Shown here: in pieces, positions 10,424 through 21,900 of the stretch | Position numbering within the stretch: the first letter of the stretch is position 1 | Layout of the letters: each line of letters begins with the position of its first letter | NCBI GenBank assembly: GCA_947095585.1 | Contig: OX352763.1 | Location: forward strand, 102,031,908-102,095,907 | Length of the DNA stretch: 64,000 bases | Source of the DNA: Nephrocerus scutellatus | Lineage: Eukaryota; Arthropoda; Insecta; Diptera; Pipunculidae | Direction: 5' to 3' | Translations under genes and position numbers: made by a program | Notes under the pieces: model-generated | Told to the model about the DNA's origin: nothing | Seen by the model: only the letters and a program-made list of their open reading frames with translations | Databases searched by the model: none

Positions 10424-11750
10424 ATTCTCTAATGGCTTTATAAAGTTCTACGCTGGCTATGATATCATAGGCTGCTTTAAAGTTATAAAAAGATGGTGTA
10501 GTGAGTTTTGAAACTCTAGACATTTTTCCATCACTTGCCTAAGGGTGTAAGTCTGATCAGTTGTTGATTTGCCTGGGATGAAGCCACACTGGTATGGACC
10601 AATGATGACTTTAGCGTATGGGGATATCCTGTCTTGAAGGATATGGGAGAAAATCTTATACGCGGTACTCAACAACTTTATACCACGATAATTGCTAAAT
10701 TTTGTAATATCTCCCTTCTTATGTATGGGGCTCTGGATGCCTCTTCGCCAGTCTTTTAGTATCGCTTCTTCCTCCCATACTTGCGCTATTATTTCATGTA
10801 TTGCTTTGTGTAATGTGGGGCCTCCTATTTTTATCAGTTCCGCTAGGATCCCATGTGATCCCGGGGTCTTATTATTTTTGAGCCGATTTATCGCTCTGCT
10901 AACTTTGTCTATGATTAGTGGCGTCAGCATAGTATGGTCTTCGGCCATTGGTGGAGTCTCCAATTCCTCAATTAGCTGGCCATTTAGCAACTCATGAAAG
11001 TGCTCTTCCCATCGCTCTAAGATGCCTTTAAGATCGGCGATCAGATTACTTTTTTTGTCCTTGCAGTATGTTTAACGCGGTATATATTGCGTCATACCGC
11101 GGACTCTATAGTAGAACTTTCGCGCCTGGTGCGGTCCATGCTTCTGTTCACATACGAGATTCTTCTCCCAGGCTGTTTTTTTTTCGCCGGTGAACTTTTT
11201 TTTGATATTTTCTGAGCCCTTTATATTCATCTTTGCGTGCCCGCGTTCTATGAGATTGTAGCATTGCTCGGTACGAAAATTCTTACGTTCATTGAACCAG
11301 TCGTTCCGATCTCTACGACCACTGCCTAAGATGGAGTCAGCAGTACTAATGACAGAATTTTTAAGGCGTGTCCATTTCTCTTCTACGCCTGACATCTCAG
11401 CCCTAGGACTTACTCTCCCGGCGAGGTTATTGGCCTGGCGCTAACCTTACTTTGAAGGGACTAGCCCGATCATTCAGCTTTTCCTGCATTAGAGGAAAAT
11501 TACCGGCGGCCACCACGTGGAGGTTTGATCGCACTTCCACCAGTCAGAGATAGTTACGGCCACCTGCAATTCTAGAGCATTCTGCGTTATTCCCCCTATT
11601 CTGCTGATGGTTGGCCGCCTCTGGTGAAGATTACCCGTGTGAAAGCTAGTTTTTAAAAATTTTAAGGTCTTTTTTAACCGCCTTTCATACGACCTAGATA
11701 GCTGAAACTTTATGCGCTTCTTAGTCTTATGCAAGAATTCTAAGCGGCCT
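9780..11750 (-). mobile_element. RTE-like LINE copy 1 (family RTE-1)
   Basis: Minus-strand LINE with an RT of the kind often annotated 'endonuclease-reverse transcriptase'. From 5' to 3' on its own strand: a 5' segment (11489-11734), linker (11072-11395; ...ISTADSILGS, RDRNDWFNE), RT fingers/palm (10457-10990; NNKTPGSHGILAELIK, YRGIKLLSTAYKI, FIPGKSTTDQ) and palm/thumb (9731-10423; LAYADDIDIFSRN with the YADD catalytic box, YGSETW). Frameshifts occur near 10450 and 11050. It ends at about 9785 in a short ATG/TGA-type simple repeat (catcatcatc on the + strand), the usual kind of tail for RTE elements rather than poly-A. Confidence 0.8.
10457..10990 (-). pseudogene. RTE-like RT, fingers and palm
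   Basis: A 177-residue frame with the N-terminal RT blocks NRLKNNKTPGSHGILAEL, HEIIAQVWEEEAILKDWRRG, IHKKGDITKFSNYRGIKLL and CGFIPGKSTTDQ. A frame break near 10460 precedes the motif LITLKQ... where FIDFKQAYDS would be expected. Confidence 0.75.
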
Positions 11751-11829
11751 CGTGTGAGGCGTATGACGTGAGACGCGTGCTACATGTTTTTTTTTTGTGC
11801 CAAAGGATGGGAACCTTCCTAGATACTAA

Positions 11830-13930
11830 TTAAGCCTTACAGGGAAATAGTACTACGTACTAAACCTACCACACACACACTTTAACCACGCTTGTCGATG
11901 CATCAATATCGGGATCAGCTTGTAGGTCCATCTACCTTTCAAACTTGTGTCCCAACGAGCTTGCCATGCGGCTATTGCGGTGGCCTTTTCTTCCTTCTTG
12001 ATCAATTTTAGTATTGAGGCTCTTCTGTTGTAGACCGTTAGAATTTCATCTGCAAGAATATCTACGTGAAATATTCCTGCTATAACAAGGGGCCCTATCA
12101 TGATTTCCGCCGCGAATCGTAAACTATTTCGATACCTTCTTTTCGACCCACTTCCATTTACGTTTCATGAATTCCGCTCTCGAAAAGACTATAAACGAAC
12201 TTATTTAATGTCATAAACGCACCCATTCAAGCAATAGACGCACTCATTTAATGTCAGATTGACTTGACAAACAACTGTCGATCGTCAACACAATAAAGAA
12301 ATGTCAATGTTCAGTCGAAAAAATGTCCGCCTTCTTTTTGTTGGCGGAACTTTTCTCGATATCGAAATAGATGGCGAAAAAGTATAGTGTTTGGTGATTC
12401 CAAATTCAAGATATCGTGTAAAAATTGTTTCGCGGTGGAAATCATGATAGGGCCCCAGAGCTGCGTCATCCGAGATCGTTCGGAACCGAGGACTGAGCTG
12501 ACTAATCTGGACATTAGGATCTTTCTTGAATATACTGGTGCTCCGATGTTTGGCAGTATGTTAAATAATGCTGCCTGCATCTGAGACGCCTATTTGCTTG
12601 AGTAGTCCACCTGAATTTTAAAACGGAGCATACTGTCAATCATTACTCCTAGTTTAACAGAATCGTTTGATCTGATAGTCTAATTACCAGCCCGGCGTAT
12701 GCTTATGTATTCCATCCTTTGCCGGCTGGTAATCAAGACTGCTTCAGTTTTGTGATCGACTAATTCCAGACCGACGGATACTAGCCAGTCCGTCCTTGAT
12801 TTGGATGACTGTTTCATTCGTGTCTGACTCTATTCCATGTTGTTTTTGACACGGTAACAGCGGCGATATCATCAGCGAATCCAAATATTTTTACCCCTGG
12901 TGGTAGTCTTAATCTTAGGACTCCATCGTACATAATGTTCCATAGAAGGGGGTCCAGCACCGATCCTTATGGAACTCCTGCGGAGACATTATAGTACTTT
13001 GCACCCTCATTTGTTTCGTGCCTCAGCCTTCTATTGCTTAAGTAGTTTGATACTATCTTCCGAGTGTAAATAGTACGGTGCCTTCATTCTAGCGAGTGAT
13101 CTTCTTATTGAGGACCAATTTGCGGGGTTAAAGGCGTTTTTTATGTCCAGTGTCACTACTGCACAATATTCCTTTGTGCCCCATCGCCACCTATCTCCTG
13201 CTTTTATCGATTCCTTTGCTATATTGACTACCGCCTTTATGGCGCCGACGTTCAAGCGCGATTTTCGAAACCCAAACTGATGATCTGACAGTGCTCCTTT
13301 ATCATCTGCTATATTAAGCAATCTGTCATATATGATCCGCTCTAGTATCTTTCCCATTGTGTCGAGTAGGCATATTTGGCGGTAAGACGATGGTTCCCCA
13401 GGTGGCTTGTTTCCATTTGGCAGCAGTACTAATTAATGCAACTTTCAAGGTTCAGGGAAAACCTCTTCATCTAGACACTGTTGCATGCATGCCATGAACA
13501 CGTCTGGCCTGTTTTGAATGGTTGCTTTCAATGCTTTATTAGGTATGCCATCCGGTCCAGGAGCCTTGTTGTCACGTATTCTTTTATATGCGTTGACGAG
13601 TTCATCCACTGTTAGTCTGGGAATACTTTCTGTGCTAATTTCTCTTATTATGTTGCACAAAGTATATGATCCTTTGGGAAATAGGTGCTCTATTGTGGAT
13701 CTAAGCATTGTTCGGCATGAGCTTTGCCATAACTATTTTGTATGCTGTGCCCCAAGGGTTGCTTTAAACATTTTGACTTGCTTTTCTTAACAGCATTCCG
13801 CCAATCTTAGCATATCAAGTCGTTCTTGAACGCTGAACTCTGTGTCGGGCTTATAAGATGATAGCTCTTAGTGCTTTTATCTGCTCGTCCCACCAATAGC
13901 ACTTTAGGGCATAGATGCTTCGTCCGCTGT
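11830..13930 (-). mobile_element. R1-like LINE, interrupted
   Basis: Minus-strand non-LTR element whose blocks resemble the R1 clade: an upstream piece with WDWRNAVKKSKSKC-like coding (13760-13860), the finger block NKAPGPDGIPNKALK (13445-13708), the palm KILERIIYDRLL, LSDHQFGFRKSRLNVGAI and VVTLDIKNAFNPANW (13031-13357), then region 12600-13000 with the YADD area in broken frames, and the C-terminal region at 12460-12580 and 11853-12090 (VIAG, ending with a Lys-Gly-Arg-Trp-Thr-Tyr-Lys-Leu-Ile-Pro block). R1 elements normally insert in 28S rDNA; this one does not. A foreign segment with inverted ends sits at 12090-12457. Confidence 0.75.
12090..12457. mobile_element. Small inverted-repeat element inside the R1-like LINE (MITE-like)
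   Basis: A 28-bp block beginning ggggccctatcatgatttcc at 12090-12117 is repeated in inverted form at 12430-12457 with one mismatch. The 368-bp segment falls in the C-terminal coding part of the R1-like element and replaces residues expected between the Arg-Met-Thr-Gln and Val-Ile-Ala-Gly blocks. No target duplication could be seen, perhaps because the site was altered. It encodes nothing recognisable. Confidence 0.5.
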
Positions 13931-13949
13931 AGTAATTGTATTGGAGCCT

Positions 13950-14118
13950 CCCGAGGCCCGAGTGTCCCAAATTTTAATCGAAAGTGTTGTGTGTGCAATG
14001 TTTCAAAAAATCGAGCTTTAGGAAGTGAGTTAAGAATTTATCAAAAGATTTGGTGTGCCTGTCCGCTAGCCAGCCAGCCAGCCACGAGCACGCGAAGTTA
14101 ATATAGAGAATTTAAAAA
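13950..14118 (+). repeat. Foldback-like repeat end, copy a
   Basis: Carries the family's consensus: a body with aaattttaatcgaaagtgtt, ttaggaagtg, a run of cagc units (tagccagccagccagccacg) and the terminus gttaatatagagaatttaaaaa, ending at 14118. It lies immediately next to the R1-like element. The same end in the other orientation starts at 15449. Confidence 0.6.
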
Positions 14119-15448
14119 GACGGTGAAATCTGGGCTATTTGTTACAGATAAACGTTCGGAACTTTCGGAATCAGAGACAAAGAGCATCGACGATTCGACT
14201 ATAAAAATGATATGATGAAGGAAATAAAAATACCACACACCAACAGCCACTCTCGATTGTTGAAAACGCAGGGTTTTTGGAATACTCACAGACGATGCAG
14301 CCTTTATATCGAGTTCCAAATCGAAAACTTTTGTGATGTGTATGAAATATATTCTATAAACCCCACCCCCACCGGGTAAAAAAGTGTTGTGGCCTTAATG
14401 AATGAATAAAACTATTCGATAGTTAAAATCGTTCAGTTAGTAACTATCGATTGTCGAGTTCATTCGATAGTTACCATCACTAATTCAAAACATACAGTTA
14501 AGTTCGAGTCTGTCAACCGCTTAAAAGGGTGATTCTGACTGATAACACAGTTCATTGTGTAAAGATAATACAGAGTTGTCTCTAATATATGTACAGTCAC
14601 GTAAGAAACTTTGCCGAGCCGTATTGACAGTACGACATCAAAAATGTCAAAACGAAGGAAATCACACTATGCACCGACCACCATAGAATAATAAAAGCCT
14701 AATGCAGTCAAAAAAATTGAAAGTGTACGAATTACGAAATTTCTTGTGTGTGGGTTGGATTTGGGTAGTCATTTCCTTTTGTAACTTTCGTCTGGTTCGG
14801 CGGTGGTCGACGTCGTTGTCGTCGCCGCAAAAAGTTTTTTCCGGTGTGTATCTCTATCGTTATTATCTGCGTTAATTAATTTTTAGCATTTAGCTCCATA
14901 TACAAATATTGGTATATCCGAGGCGAAAAATTACTACAAACTTGGTTTTAGAATTGGTTGTTAATGGTTTTTACGTTATCGGTAAACCGGAGTTCTCAAG
15001 CATTTTGAAAATTAACACAACTGCTTAGTTGCAAGGAAAAGGAAACAAAAACTTTTGTGGTGTTCTGAAAATTCCTTTCGATTTTGGATTTTTAATGTTT
15101 CTATTCTATTGCGAGTGTATTGGATGAAAACAAGCTGAAAAGGTGATTTTTTATTAAATTTATTTTTGATTGAACTTAGCAATACCTAACTTTACAGTCG
15201 CTGATTTTTCTTTTCGGGTTAATCCTGTCTGTAAATATTTCCATTCTTGGTTTCCCTTCTGTCCGTGCCCATGTCCTCTCTTTTTAGTGTTTTCTTTTTT
15301 GTTTCTGCGATAGTGCGACGATAAAAAAGGATAATAATGATAGTGGGTAGTGTTGTAAATTGGTACCGGTGCTGCATTTTAAGAGTTGAAAATTATAATG
15401 TTAATTTTTTTCCTAAAAACTCTGCGCCAGAGCGCGCTCGAGCGATGA
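14119..15448. other. Unannotated stretch between repeat ends
   Basis: No gene is supported. It includes several copies of an 11-bp motif, ttcgatagtta or its reverse complement (14420-14475), and a GTCGTCGTCG-rich patch at 14800-14830 within otherwise unique sequence that could be an upstream untranslated exon of vap; no splice evidence could be established. Confidence 0.3.
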
Positions 15449-17309
15449 TTTTTAAATTCTCTATATTAACTTCGCGTGCACGTGGCTGGCTGGCTGGTCA
15501 GATTTTCTGATCAATTTTTAACCCACTTCCCATAGCCCGATTTTATTGAAATTTTGCACACATGTATATTTCCGGTGACAATACTTTCTATTAAAATTTG
15601 AGGCCCCTCGGACCTCGTGTTCCGGGGGCTCCCATACAAATATTTAACAAAATTTACCGATTTTCTCTAAATTGATGTGTGTCTTCGATGGTCCCTCTTG
15701 GGACCCTCTTGGGGACCCCAATATACAATTTTTAAATATCGCTATATCGCATCAGATCAGGGCAAAGTCTGAGCTCTGTGCTTTGTGTGCAGCGCTGTTC
15801 GCTGCCGCTGCGTAATTTGGTGGATGATTTTGCCACAAAACGAGCACGCAGTGTGTGTGTGTATATATCGCCGATTGGAGAATTTACAAGAAAAATTTTA
15901 ATTTTTATGGGTTTTTTTTTTTTTTTCAAAAGTAAATCGAACACGAAAGGCGAAAATCTTGTGTTTATATTTTTCTTGTTGCCTATGGTGTTGTTGTTGT
16001 GTTAGTATCAAAAGGGGTAAATCTCCCAAAATGTACAGATCTGTTTTCGTTCTACGGTAGAGTGGTTTTTAAGGGGAAAGGAACAGCTTGACAACCAAAA
16101 ATAATAATAATATTATCGGAAAATCAAACACGCAAGGCGAAAATCTTTTCTTTACATTGTTTTGTTGCAGTTGTTGTTGTAGTAGTAAAAAGGGGAAAAT
16201 GTCCCAAAATATAAAGATCTGTTTTCACTCTACAGAAGATTGGTTTTTAAAGGGGAAACGAACAACTTGACGGCCATAAAAACAACTCTGCGCCAGATTT
16301 GAAAGAAAATAAAAACAACCCATAAAAATTAAAAAGTTTCATCTAAATTCTCGAATCGCAGAAATTGATATGGGAGCCCCTCGATCATGGGTCATTTTTT
16401 ATTTTTTTTATTTTTTTATTGTAGGAGCAAATCATCGAAAGAGGCATTTGACATCAGACATTTGACATTGAAAATGCTCTGATCATTATATTCTGAGCAC
16501 TTAGAACACGCTCATACTCAAATTTTAATAGAAAGTGTTGCCATGGCTTTTACACATGTCTGCAAAATGCTCTGATCATTATATTCTGAGCACTTAGAAC
16601 ACGCTCATACTCTGAGCAAATAAGAAACACGAGCATTTTTCTTGAGAACTCTTTGACTGCTCTGAACTAATTTATGAAAACGCCAAATGACAGAATATTG
16701 TGAAAACTTGTTGTTCTATCTGTAAGTTGATATCGACAACAAAAAACGACATCAATAAAAATACAATTCAGTAAATAAGTAAGTTGAATTAAGCATAAAA
16801 CATTTATGTCTCGTTTCATTTGCTGGGTTCATTTGTGCGTGAGCTAATATTTCTCTCTCTCTCCACAAGCAAAACCAAGCAGCACAACCGACATTCATTA
16901 AAGTCATTTAAGTACGACGGTATTCTGATGCCACAATATGATATTTAAAAAATGTATAAAGGCCTTGCAGCCAAACCCGGGGCCCGATCACTACCAAATT
17001 GTAGAAAAAGTATTGTTTATTGGGTATACACATGTGTGTAAAATTTGAAAAAATTTGTACAAAATTTCAGGAAAATCGGGCTTTAGGAAGTGCGTTAAAA
17101 ATTGATAAATAAAAAAAAATTGTGTGGGAGCGGCACCGCGGCCCGAGGGGCCTCAAATTTTAATAGAAAGTGTTGCCATGGCTTTTACACATGTCTGCAA
17201 AATTTCAATAAAATCGGGCGTTAGGAAGTGGGTTAAAAATTGATAACAAGATTTGGTGTGCCGGCCAGCCAGCCACTGGCAAGCGAAGTTAATATAGAGA
17301 ATTTAAAAA
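15449..17309. mobile_element. Foldback-like element with long inverted ends
   Basis: The left end (tttttaaattctctatatta at 15449) is repeated in inverted form at the right end (..gagaatttaaaaa, 17309). The match extends inwards through cagc/gctg runs, the 'ttaacccacttcc' block and a 'gaggcccctcgg' block, to give inverted arms of about 190 bp or more (15449-15640 against 17120-17309), with weaker similarity up to 15740 and back to 16960. The interior holds two tandem duplications: about 175 bp (15932-16107 and 16118-16280) and about 50 bp (16469-16518 and 16563-16612). No transposase is seen. Long inverted ends with internal subrepeats are the hallmark of Foldback-type elements; this identity is an inference. 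Confidence 0.6.
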
Positions 17310-18650
17310 TGATATAAAGAAAGTGAGGATAGATGTAAAAAAGTTACTGCCGAAATTGACAGTGGTGATAAATGGTTAATGTATACAGTTCTAAATGGCT
17401 GTAAAACCTAAAAGCTTTCTATTTGCAAAGACGTTTTTTAATGAAATTAAAAGACGCAGATTGAGATTTTTTTCAAATTTTAAAGATGACTGCTACTTAA
17501 CAAATGGAAATGAGATAGCTAGTTGTTCATTATACAAATATGAGTCCAATCCAATAGAAATTCCTGTTAAACCCGTATAACACTACATTTTTTTCTCATT
17601 TTAAATTCATTGAAAAGCAATCGCACATAAACGAGATAGCAAGATATTTTTTAAAGAGATGAATATCAGCCCTCTGCCAAATAAAGCCCTATTTCATGCG
17701 TTTTGGTAGTCGACTTCATTGCGGAATTTTAAATTAAATTATTTTTGTGTGCATAAATGCAACACTGTTGACTCTGTTGTTTTCTCTCTTGTTCGCTCAT
17801 TTATTATTCATGTCATTTTGGTACTAATTTTGCTTCGTTCGTCATTCGTTGTTATCGGTAGTCGACTAGTCGGTCGTCGTGTTGTGTCGTTGTCGTTGTC
17901 GTGTTTTTCGTCGTCGTCGTCTGCCGTCTTGGCTATTGGTTGCATTGTTTTCGCTATTTGTATTCATAAAATTTCATTGAGGAAATGCTTTTCAATTACC
18001 GTTGTCCGGAAAAACATACTTCGTTTACTGATAATAACGGATTTCGCTTTGCAACCGAGCAATACTTTTAAACGTAAAATTACCATTGATACCTAAATTG
18101 TTCGTCCATTGTGTCTCGAGTTGTTTGTATGTGTTCCTTTTAAGCTCTTTCATTTGTCACTCGATTTGAATTCATTCATTTTCTACACATTCATTCATAA
18201 AGAAAAAATCAATAATATTTTTATAATAATAATGATTATAATTTGTATTTCTTGTTCTTTCCTTTCCTTTTTGGTTGTGTATTACTGTCAAAAGGTTATT
18301 ATCTGTTCATTGTGCTTGTGTCTCGTCGTCATCGTCATCGTCATCATCATCAACGCCACCAACATCATCAGAAAGTCATTAGGAAAAGGAGCAAAGCAAA
18401 TCTGCCAAGAGACACTTCTCTCTGGCAGGCAGGTTGGGCCGCGCCTCCGCAACTGAAAATTAAATTCAATTTAAGATTTTGGCCAGCACTTTTGTTGTTG
18501 ATACACCCGCCAAAGCACGGAAGTTGTTGCATTTTTTTTTTGGCAATTGCCCTTCACCGTATTAATTGCATAGATACATTCCTCTGAAATTAAAACGAAA
18601 CGAAAAAATATACGGCACTACCATCGATCGGCCGGGTTCGCCACTGAACA
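17310..18650. other. Upstream region and probable 5' UTR of vap
   Basis: No coding gene is supported. Between about 17880 and 18440 there are GTCGTC/TCATCG-rich low-complexity tracts, common in fly 5' UTRs. The last 60 bases before 18651 end in an in-frame TGA two codons upstream of the vap ATG. Promoter and transcription start are not identified. Confidence 0.35.
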
Positions 18651-18906
18651 ATGGCCGATTTGATGCGACTGGGAAATGTTGATGTTGTCATACAAAAAGA
18701 TAGACTCGGCTCCCCATCGACTGGATCGGATGATGGTAATCTTGTTGGAGGAGGCGGAGGTTTAATTGGTCTTGGTGGCATAGTTGGAATTGTAGGAGGT
18801 GCAGCAATGATGGGCTTACCCAGTGCTGGTGGTGGTGGCATCGACCTTGGAGATTTGGCTCAGGAATTGGATCAAGATGAGTTCGATGGACCAAATATGT
18901 CAAATG
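18651..18906 (+). CDS. vap: vap coding exon 1
   Basis: Encodes residues 1-85 plus the first base of codon 86. An in-frame TGA two codons before the ATG fixes the start. The product is Gly-rich with an acidic end (DLAQELDQDEFDGPNM) and has no known domain. Donor gtaaga at 18907. It splices across 13.2 kb to 32133. Confidence 0.88.
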
Positions 18907-21900
18907 GTAAGATTTTTAAGAACCTACTTTTTATTGTGCATAGTCGATAATTCAAAGTATGGAATTCGCATTTTTGCCGATTACGAGTGATTTATAAAGT
19001 TTGTGTTTCTTTAAAGTCAATAAAGATATAATGTATCGTAAAAGTTTTCGAAAACGCTCAATTAAGTGTTAAGTGGCGGCTTTCCTATCGCTGCTCCCAT
19101 GTGAGTTTATTTGTGCGTTAAGTGTTTTCATTATTTCTAATGTGATTTTAATATGTAATTTTACAAAGTGGTTTTAAATGATTAACAATCTGAAAAAATG
19201 AAAAGTAGCTTTTAATTTATTGCTTACTGGGCTTGTGAAAAATATGTTGAGTTTATTCGCTAATGAAATGGTAAGTCCTGGCAAAGCAGTGTTTGAAAAA
19301 CGTTGATCTAACAATGCATTGTGAGTTTAGTCAATAATAGTCAAAGAGGGCTTAGTTCTCCTCAGCGAAGAGGATTGCATTCAGTCGAATAACATTCTTC
19401 GCTCTGTCAGCTCAGCAACAAAAACTTTTAAAAGTCAACTGACAATGTGAAGTGAGAGAGCGAATCCAAAATAATTTTGTTTCGGAAAATTGGAGATAAT
19501 GCTCCGATTCATCAGCAAGCAATAGTGTTGGAGTTACTGAGGATACGGAGCCATCCGCATCTCGAACGCGCCTAATGCCTCTTTCGATTAGCTCAAATCA
19601 TACCCGAAATCTTTCCCACGGGTAAGCTGTCAAAGTAAGAGGTGAATGCTTTGCAAATAGAACGCCTAACCGAAACCAAATGTTCCCAAGAATCGCCTTT
19701 ATGGTAGATTAGCTGCGTTGCTTTGGCAAATTCGGCTTGGCTTTACAAAGTAACAGCTTTGGCTTTACCGCCTTACGGTGAGCACCAGTACTATAAAATG
19801 GCTTTAGTTTCCTTAATCCTGAACATTTTTATTTACTTCGGCTTCATGTCGCTTTATCACCGCCTTACGGTGAGCGCTATAACTAAAATGGCTTTAGTTT
19901 TAAATCCTTAAAATTTTTTTGGATTTATTTTCGGCTTTATGCTTATGCGATTGTTGTTGTAAGCCAAGCTGGATTAGCCAAATTAGCAGCTATTGACTAT
20001 CAACACATAAGCCAACCCTTCCGACATGTGCGTTACTGAGCCTTAGTACCTGCAGTCCTTCTTAATTGCTAGGTTCTCCCCTTGGAAAGCGCTAGCTGAA
20101 TCGGGTAGCTTGTTGAGCTCATCCGAGAAGATACCTGCACCGACTCCATTCTTATCCGTAACATCGATTTGCCTCGTTACAGCTCCATCCTTCCAGTTTC
20201 CCCTGGCAGGAAACTTGACGCTGAAGAAGGACAAGAAGTTAAGTTTGGAAATACATTAGTTAGAGGATGATGGTACTTCAGGTACTGTCTGCAGTATATT
20301 ACAGTGTCCGTATGGTCTAGTAGCAAACCGCCCTGATTCTATGAGTCGTACTGCACTCTGCACGTCGCAACATACTTAATAATAATGTCAGCTGTAAGAT
20401 TGCGTTTAAAGTATTAGTCGGATATTACCTGTTGTTGTTGTTGTTGAAGCAACTCAAGGCCTGAAACGAGATTAAGGGGAAATCCTCCAAAAATTAAACT
20501 CTCATTCGCAGTACAAATAAACCTATTTACTTTCGCAGTGTACTTAAATTAACTAAAGGCTAATGGCAAGCAAAGCAGATAGAAAATAAAAGATCCTATA
20601 CTAATTAGATGAACTAAAGGTGGTGCTTAGTCATCGAATTACGTTGGCAAGCCAATGCGAATAATGCGAGCTTTATAGCTCTGAAGTATATGGCACCAAC
20701 CCGACCGAAGTTGTGCCAGGGTTGTCCGGTGTTCCCAGGTCAGCGACGTTTCCTGTTATTTATAGGAGGGATGTGTACCAAGGACCCTGTTAACCTTGCT
20801 TGAGGAGACTGCTGCATAGACTGTATCATAGTGTATACTATTAGAGGCTGAAAGGACAGTGGCGAGATTCCAGCTGGCCGGTATGACTGGGTTTATACAG
20901 TCTCTGTACGTCCTGATGTCTTGACGTATGTAGCGTGGAGGCATCTCACTGACAGTGATGTCGTGAACTGGGTGTGCGGGGTTGTGGCTGGCTAACAAGA
21001 GCTTTGAGCTTTGACAGCAGTTCATTGTATTGCCTGACGGGGAGCATGGACGTTTCGTCATGAATTCGATCAGGGTTGCTTATGGAGTGGCACCCAGTTG
21101 CGATGCGAAGGGCTGTATTTTGTCTGGACTGGATATTATTCCATTGATTGTCACTTAATAATGACATCCAGATGGGGCGTCGTGGTTAATAATTGAGCGG
21201 CCATTAGCTTTATACCGCGTCACAAGGACTTCTTTGTCCTTACCCCATGGACCGCTCGATCAACGTTCTTTTGGACGGTTTCAAGTCTGAAATTTATCGC
21301 TTAAATGCTGGCGTTCCCCAGGGCTCTCTTTTGTCCCCAACACTCTTTCTTATTTTTAAATTCTCTACATTAACTTTATTTGCCCGTGGCTGGCTGGCTG
21401 GCAGACCAAATCTTATAATACATTTTTAACCCACTTCCTTAAGCCGAAATTTTGCACACATGTGTATCTCCCATGACACTTTCTTTCTATTAAATTTTGA
21501 CCGATTTTCTTTAAATTTTATAGACATGTGTATCTCCGATGGAAACACCCGAAGCCCGATTTTATTCAAACTTTGTACACATGTCTATCTTCGATGACAA
21601 CACTTTCTATTAAAACTTGGGGCCCCTCGACCCTGGGGTCAGCGAGCCCCCACACATAATTTTTACACAATTTACCCTATTTCTATTTTCTTCAAATTTT
21701 ATACACATGTGTGTCTCCTTTGGGCAATCGGGCTCCGGGGTCGGGGCACCTATACGAATTTTATGAAAAAAAAACTACCTGAATTTTCTTAGTAGTCTCT
21801 TGCGTTTCATAAGAAGCTCCAAATGGTCCAACTAGTAGGCCGGAAAATTTTCTCGATACATGTGGTATCACAATGAACCATTACTGGTCTAAGTGTGTCA

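Noticed and set aside
17719..18587. Plus-strand open frames of 114-125 codons before vap
   Set aside because: Composed of GTC/TCG/CAT repeats and T-rich runs; better read as 5' UTR or upstream low-complexity DNA.
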